Positions 14,601-16,534 of a DNA stretch of 16,534 bases are shown piece by piece. A program made the translations under genes and the position numbers. Numbering within the stretch: the stretch's first letter is position 1; each line of letters opens with the position of its first letter. This DNA comes from JAWXCH01 sp034440595 (GTDB lineage: Bacteria > Planctomycetota > Planctomycetia > Pirellulales > JALHPA01): contig JAWXCH010000489.1 of assembly GCA_034440595.1 (NCBI GenBank), positions 1 through 16,534 of the forward strand, written 5' to 3'. The notes under the pieces are model-generated. The model saw only the letters and a list, made by a program, of their open reading frames with translations. It had not been told where the DNA came from and ran no database searches.

Positions 14601-14914
14601 ACTCACCTCCGGCCACAGCCGCAGTCACGTTCACTAAAACACTGGACTGGGGGTCGGGCTACACCATGAACGTGAAGGTCAAAAACACGACGCAAACCGC
14701 CATCAACGGTTGGCGAGTGGAATTCGACCTGGATGCCAAAATCGGCAACCTGTGGAACGGTACGATCGTCAGCCATGTCGGCACTCGCTACGTCGTGCAA
14801 ATGGCATCCTGGAACGCCAAAATCGCTCCTGGTGCAGAGGTTTCCTTCGGCTTTGTCGCCACGGGTACCGGACGCACAGCAACGAATGTGAAGTTCTACC
14901 CGTATTCGGCGTAA
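11696..14914 (+). CDS. Multidomain GH5 cellulase with two CBM2 and four Calx-beta domains
   Basis: The 1072-residue protein probably hydrolyses beta-1,4-glucan outside the cytoplasm. Order: a basic N-terminus with FEALETRIAFS (31-41), a motif typical of planctomycete surface proteins; CBM2 (about 43-135); the start of a Calx-beta domain (145-159); GH5 (about 160-525); the remainder of that Calx-beta (about 527-624); three more Calx-beta domains (631-740, 745-854, 859-969); and a second CBM2 (975-1070). GH5 residues seen are Arg224, HH276-277, acid/base Glu326 in HNEP, His401 and Tyr403, nucleophile Glu445 in GEFG, and Trp489-type SWTYWSWNPNSGDTGG. The overall pattern resembles GH5 subfamily 1 endoglucanases. 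Each of the last three Calx-beta domains ends in a D-rich DND turn. No classical hydrophobic signal core and no C-terminal anchor are visible. The ATG at 11696 is preferred to the GTG at 11621 because it places the LETR motif at the usual distance. Confidence 0.92.
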   Translation: MKNPRSWWSRLFSNAPTQRSQKRSRQKARTFEALETRIAFSVSYTTVNDWGDGLEGKVNITNDQAAAISGWQVEFDYARNIDEIWDGVIVSKVGNHYVVQNETYNSKIGVGKSVSFGFTAEGSSGTPTMLTLNGVGDSVAPLALPTVTISDVAVIEGNPVATAISGYFHTSGNQILDENNQSVKIAGVSWFGLETEDFAPHGLWSRGYKSMMDQMKQTGFNTIRLPYSNELFDSGSAPKDIDYSKNSDLRGLNGLGIMDKIVGYAGQIGLRIILDHHRSDAGAGPNESGLWHTAAYPESRWISDWTMLATRYANNPTVIGADIHNEPYGVATWGDGSANDWRLAAERAGNAILAANPNWLIVVEGVQDTSSGGYWWGGNLSNAGQYPVRLNQPGRLVYSPHDYPSSLYQQDWFSDPNYPNNLPQVWDEAWGYLFREGIAPVLLGEFGTKLQTTSDQQWFNKITQYLAGDLDGNGTNDLTAGQQGISWTYWSWNPNSGDTGGILANDWQTVNTNKLAKLTPIQFSFGAGNAVTTAQFNVVLSQASSQSVTLQYATVNGTATAGTDYTATSGTLTFAPGETSKSIAVPVIRDLLAESTEVFTLKLSNVSGATFNKSDAIATIQDDDSGNAPVPTVSIGNSTVTEGNSGTSMSRFTVTLSAPANGPVVVLYETANGTATAGSDYMGTFGSLTFASGETVKTVDVPIIGDTLFEPSETFLLRLTSATGATIATSQGTGTIVDNDTAPLPTLSVNNATITEGNSGTKNMTFTVTLSQASTGTVTVNYATANGTAIAGSDYNAASGTLTFTAGQTSKTVTVAVRGDTVAESTETFRVLLSSATGATIATAQGTGTITDNDTAPLPTLSMIGNATITEGNSGTSNMTFTVTLSQASTGTVTVNYATANGTAIAGSDYNATSSTLTFTAGQTSKTIIVAVRGDTIVEGNETFRLLLSSASGATISTAQGTGTILDNDSPPATAAVTFTKTLDWGSGYTMNVKVKNTTQTAINGWRVEFDLDAKIGNLWNGTIVSHVGTRYVVQMASWNAKIAPGAEVSFGFVATGTGRTATNVKFYPYSA
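13928..14602 (+). repeat. Near-identical DNA repeats in Calx-beta domains 3 and 4
   Basis: Calx-beta domains 3 (13928-14257) and 4 (14270-14602) are alignable with a 345-nt offset. From 13981 and 14326 onward, 54 nt are identical, and after two single-base differences a further stretch of about 48 nt is identical. This indicates recent duplication or gene conversion inside the cellulase gene. Domains 1 and 2 are far more diverged. Confidence 0.85.
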
Positions 14915-14925
14915 CTCTACGGTAA

Positions 14926-16014
14926 TCAGTTAAACAAGAAGTGGCAGATGTCGCCGTCTTTCATGACGTAGGTTTTGCCTTCCACCCTCAATTTACCAGC
15001 AGAGCGAATTTCCTTCTCGGTCTGATACTTCTCCAGATCGTCCAGGGTGTAAACTTCCGCGCGGATGAATCCCTTTTCAAAGTCGGTGTGGATTACCCCG
15101 GCCGCCTGCGGTGCAGTCGCGCCGACGGGAATCGTCCACGCACGAACCTCTTGCTCTCCAGCGGTGAAATAGCTTTGCAGGCCCAGCGTGCGATAAGCCT
15201 CGCGCGCCAAAGCCGCCAGAGCCGGTTCGCTCAGCCCACTTGCTTCGAGCATCGATTCGCGATCCGCCTGATCCAGCTCGGCAATTTCGGCTTCCAGCTT
15301 GGCACAGACCGGGACCACTCCCGCGCCGACCTTGGCCGCAAACTGACGCACGGCCATGACCAAATCTCCTTCGCCCGCCAAATCGGTCTCGTCGACATTC
15401 GCCACGTACAGCACCGGTTTGGCGCTCAGCAGACCGTACGACGCCACGATCTTTGCTTCGTCCTTGTCCCATTCCATCTTGCGCAGCGGCTCGTCCTTGG
15501 CCAAATGTTCCTTGCACTTTTTCAGCACGGCGACACGCGCTGCAACCTCTTTGTCTCCTCCCTTGGCGGAACGCTCTGCCTTGGGGAGCGCCGCGTCAAT
15601 CATCTGGACATCGGCCAGCATCAGTTCAATTTCCACCGTCTCAATATCCGAGACGGGGTCAACCTGTCCGGCAACGTGTACGACGTCTTCGTCTTCAAAG
15701 CAGCGACAGACCTGGAGGATCGCATCGACTTCGCGAATGTGAGTTAGAAACTTATTGCCCAGCCCTTGCCCTTCGCTGGCACCTTTGACAATGCCCGCAA
15801 TATCCACCAGCTTCAGCGCCGCTGGAACCAGCTTTTTGGGAACGATGTAGCGGCTGATTCGCTCCAAACGATCGTCGGGCACCGACACCACACCTTCGTT
15901 CGGCTCGATGGTGCAGAACGGATAATTGGCGCTCTGTGCCAGTTTGGACTGCGTGAGTGCATTAAACAGGGTGCTCTTGCCAACATTGGGCAGACCGACA
16001 ATACCAGCTTCCAT
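14926..16014 (-). CDS. ychF: Ribosome-binding ATPase YchF (Obg-like)
   Basis: YchF is a conserved TRAFAC-class P-loop protein that binds ATP rather than GTP and associates with ribosomes; in other bacteria it is linked to stress responses and translation. The 362-residue length equals the family norm of about 363. The P-loop GLPNVGKST lies at 7-15, the switch region YPFCTIEPNEG at 31-41, and DIAGIVKGAS at 71-80. In place of the GTPase NKxD motif it has NVDE (206-209), as expected for the ATP-preferring branch. A TGS domain closes the protein (about 278-361: AWTIPVGATAPQAAGVIHTDFEKGFIRAE). The ATG start puts the P-loop at the usual position. It ends 11 bp from the cellulase stop in convergent orientation, and I see no terminator between them. 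Confidence 0.97.
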   Translation of the reverse strand: MEAGIVGLPNVGKSTLFNALTQSKLAQSANYPFCTIEPNEGVVSVPDDRLERISRYIVPKKLVPAALKLVDIAGIVKGASEGQGLGNKFLTHIREVDAILQVCRCFEDEDVVHVAGQVDPVSDIETVEIELMLADVQMIDAALPKAERSAKGGDKEVAARVAVLKKCKEHLAKDEPLRKMEWDKDEAKIVASYGLLSAKPVLYVANVDETDLAGEGDLVMAVRQFAAKVGAGVVPVCAKLEAEIAELDQADRESMLEASGLSEPALAALAREAYRTLGLQSYFTAGEQEVRAWTIPVGATAPQAAGVIHTDFEKGFIRAEVYTLDDLEKYQTEKEIRSAGKLRVEGKTYVMKDGDICHFLFN

Positions 16015-16171
16015 TTTTGTTCCGCGATCAAGTGAGAAAATGAAAGCAACAGCATACCGAAAACCGGCCCGGCTGTCAGCGGGTCAGGCATTTACAGTCG
16101 CCTTTCGCTCCGCCGAAAGAGTGCCTTCGCAACGGTCGCATGGTTCTGGTGGGTTCCACGAACTGCCTGAA

Positions 16172-16214
16172 ACGGTCGAACAATGTTAGCCGCGACGCGC
16201 TAGCGGAGCGCGTC
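16172..16214 (+). repeat. TTAGCCGC-type hairpin repeat, copy C
   Basis: It contains GTTAGCCGCGACGCGC and a perfect stem, GACGCGCT (16194-16201) / AGCGCGTC (16207-16214), with the loop AGCGG. Copy B (7193-7236, minus) matches it over most of its length, and copy A (6992-7024) is a divergent relative. Confidence 0.65.
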
Positions 16215-16332
16215 CGTTGGACTGCGCGGATTTATCATTTCAACCTAGCACAGGTGCTGGCTTTTTTTCAAGACAGAAAAGGCTTCAGACTTCAGGCCAC
16301 AGGATTCAGGAAGAATTGGTGTAGTCAGGAAG

Positions 16333-16430
16333 AGTTTCACGCAAAGACGCAAAGGCGCAAAAAAGGCTTGTCGACGCGTGTTAACAGTTCCGTTTTTAAC
16401 GCGAAGGACGCAAAGGGAAGGAGAGGAAGG
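16333..16430 (+). repeat. ACGCAAAGG-type dispersed repeat blocks
   Basis: Two purine-rich blocks, TTTCACGCAAAGACGCAAAG (from 16335) and GCGAAGGACGCAAAGGGAAG (from 16401), are separated by a less regular segment. They belong to the same general class as 7294-7341 on the minus strand. They create spurious open frames on both strands. Confidence 0.55.
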
Positions 16431-16451
16431 GGCAAGGGGGTCCACGTCAGC

Positions 16452-16534
16452 TTATGCGGCGTTGGCCATGATAGCTCGGGTGGTGCGGCGGACGAAGGGG
16501 GATCCGGTTCGGCGGGCAAGGTAGTCGGCTAGCC
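16452..16534 (-). CDS. Possible 3' end of a minus-strand gene (partial)
   Basis: On the minus strand an open frame enters from the right edge and ends with TAA at 16454-16452 after 26 codons, reading LADYLARRTGSPF then VRRTTRAIMANAA. Third codon positions are mostly G or C, as in the confident genes nearby, and the composition is protein-like. The fragment is too short to assign. The start lies outside the window. Confidence 0.35.
   Translation of the reverse strand, partial: LADYLARRTGSPFVRRTTRAIMANAA

Larger units (their letters stand above)
16015..16451. other. Repeat-rich spacer upstream of ychF
   Basis: This gap of 437 bp contains repeat copy C and the ACGCAAAGG blocks. Open frames crossing it are built from repeat sequence and are not accepted as genes. 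No clear ychF promoter was found. Confidence 0.5.

Noticed and set aside
13586..14602. Possible CRISPR-like or satellite array
   Set aside because: The periodic DNA similarity encodes Calx-beta domains in frame, with unit length of about 330-345 nt and no short constant repeats.
14915..14925. Intrinsic terminator between the cellulase and ychF
   Set aside because: Only 11 bp separate the two stops, and no hairpin followed by a T-tract is visible on either strand.
14941..15747. Plus-strand frame of 268 codons opposite ychF
   Set aside because: ychF is complete and highly conserved on the minus strand. The complement has no independent support.
16140..16532. Plus-strand frame of 130 codons at the right end
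   Set aside because: It runs through the hairpin repeat and ACGCAAAGG blocks, and its translation consists of typical repeat-derived residues.

Overview
The window looks like a chromosomal segment from a planctomycete, most likely of the Pirellulales/Rhodopirellula type. Signs of this are the short NPYES-type N-terminus of a small membrane protein (4650-4958), a DUF1207 outer-membrane-like protein, the FEALETR N-terminal motif on a large multidomain cellulase, a type-2 (long) PyrF, several genes without a Shine-Dalgarno sequence, and intergenic repeat families. The species cannot be named from the sequence alone.

Layout. 129-2392: argC and argJ, two steps of the acetylated arginine pathway. 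2393-2709: a structured intergenic region with three hairpins and three CTACAAT boxes. 2710-4350: a glycosyltransferase-2-like protein with TPR-type helical repeats and a degenerate DXD motif. 4370-4442: tRNA-Ala(CGC) on the minus strand with its own promoter. 4650-4958: a small three-helix membrane protein, convergent with the DUF1207 protein (4999-6138, minus). 6139-6506: a divergent control region holding two matched 15-bp dyads and the ndk promoter, followed by ndk (6507-6968). 6969-7386: a repeat-rich spacer. 7387-8307: pyrF (minus).

8507-10345 is the least conventional part. It holds a co-directional run of small genes of unknown function that looks accessory. The first gene has an internal tandem duplication and appears to be split from the next ORF by a single-base frameshift near 8992. 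The last resembles small DUF7738-type proteins. It is followed by a minus-strand protein with two DUF1801 domains (10397-11257).

11696-14914 encodes a secreted-type GH5 cellulase flanked by two CBM2 modules. Its catalytic domain appears to be inserted inside the first of four Calx-beta domains. 14926-16014 is ychF (minus), ending 11 bp from the cellulase stop. The right edge carries repeats related to those at 6992-7341 and probably the 3' end of another minus-strand gene (16452-16534).

Most genes are independent units. Functional links are limited to argC/argJ, to nucleotide metabolism (ndk, pyrF) by theme, and to the 8507-10345 run by spacing. Several genes (argJ, the 4650 gene, pyrF, the DUF1801 gene) have a -10-like hexamer about 7 to 10 nt before the start codon, which suggests leaderless transcripts.
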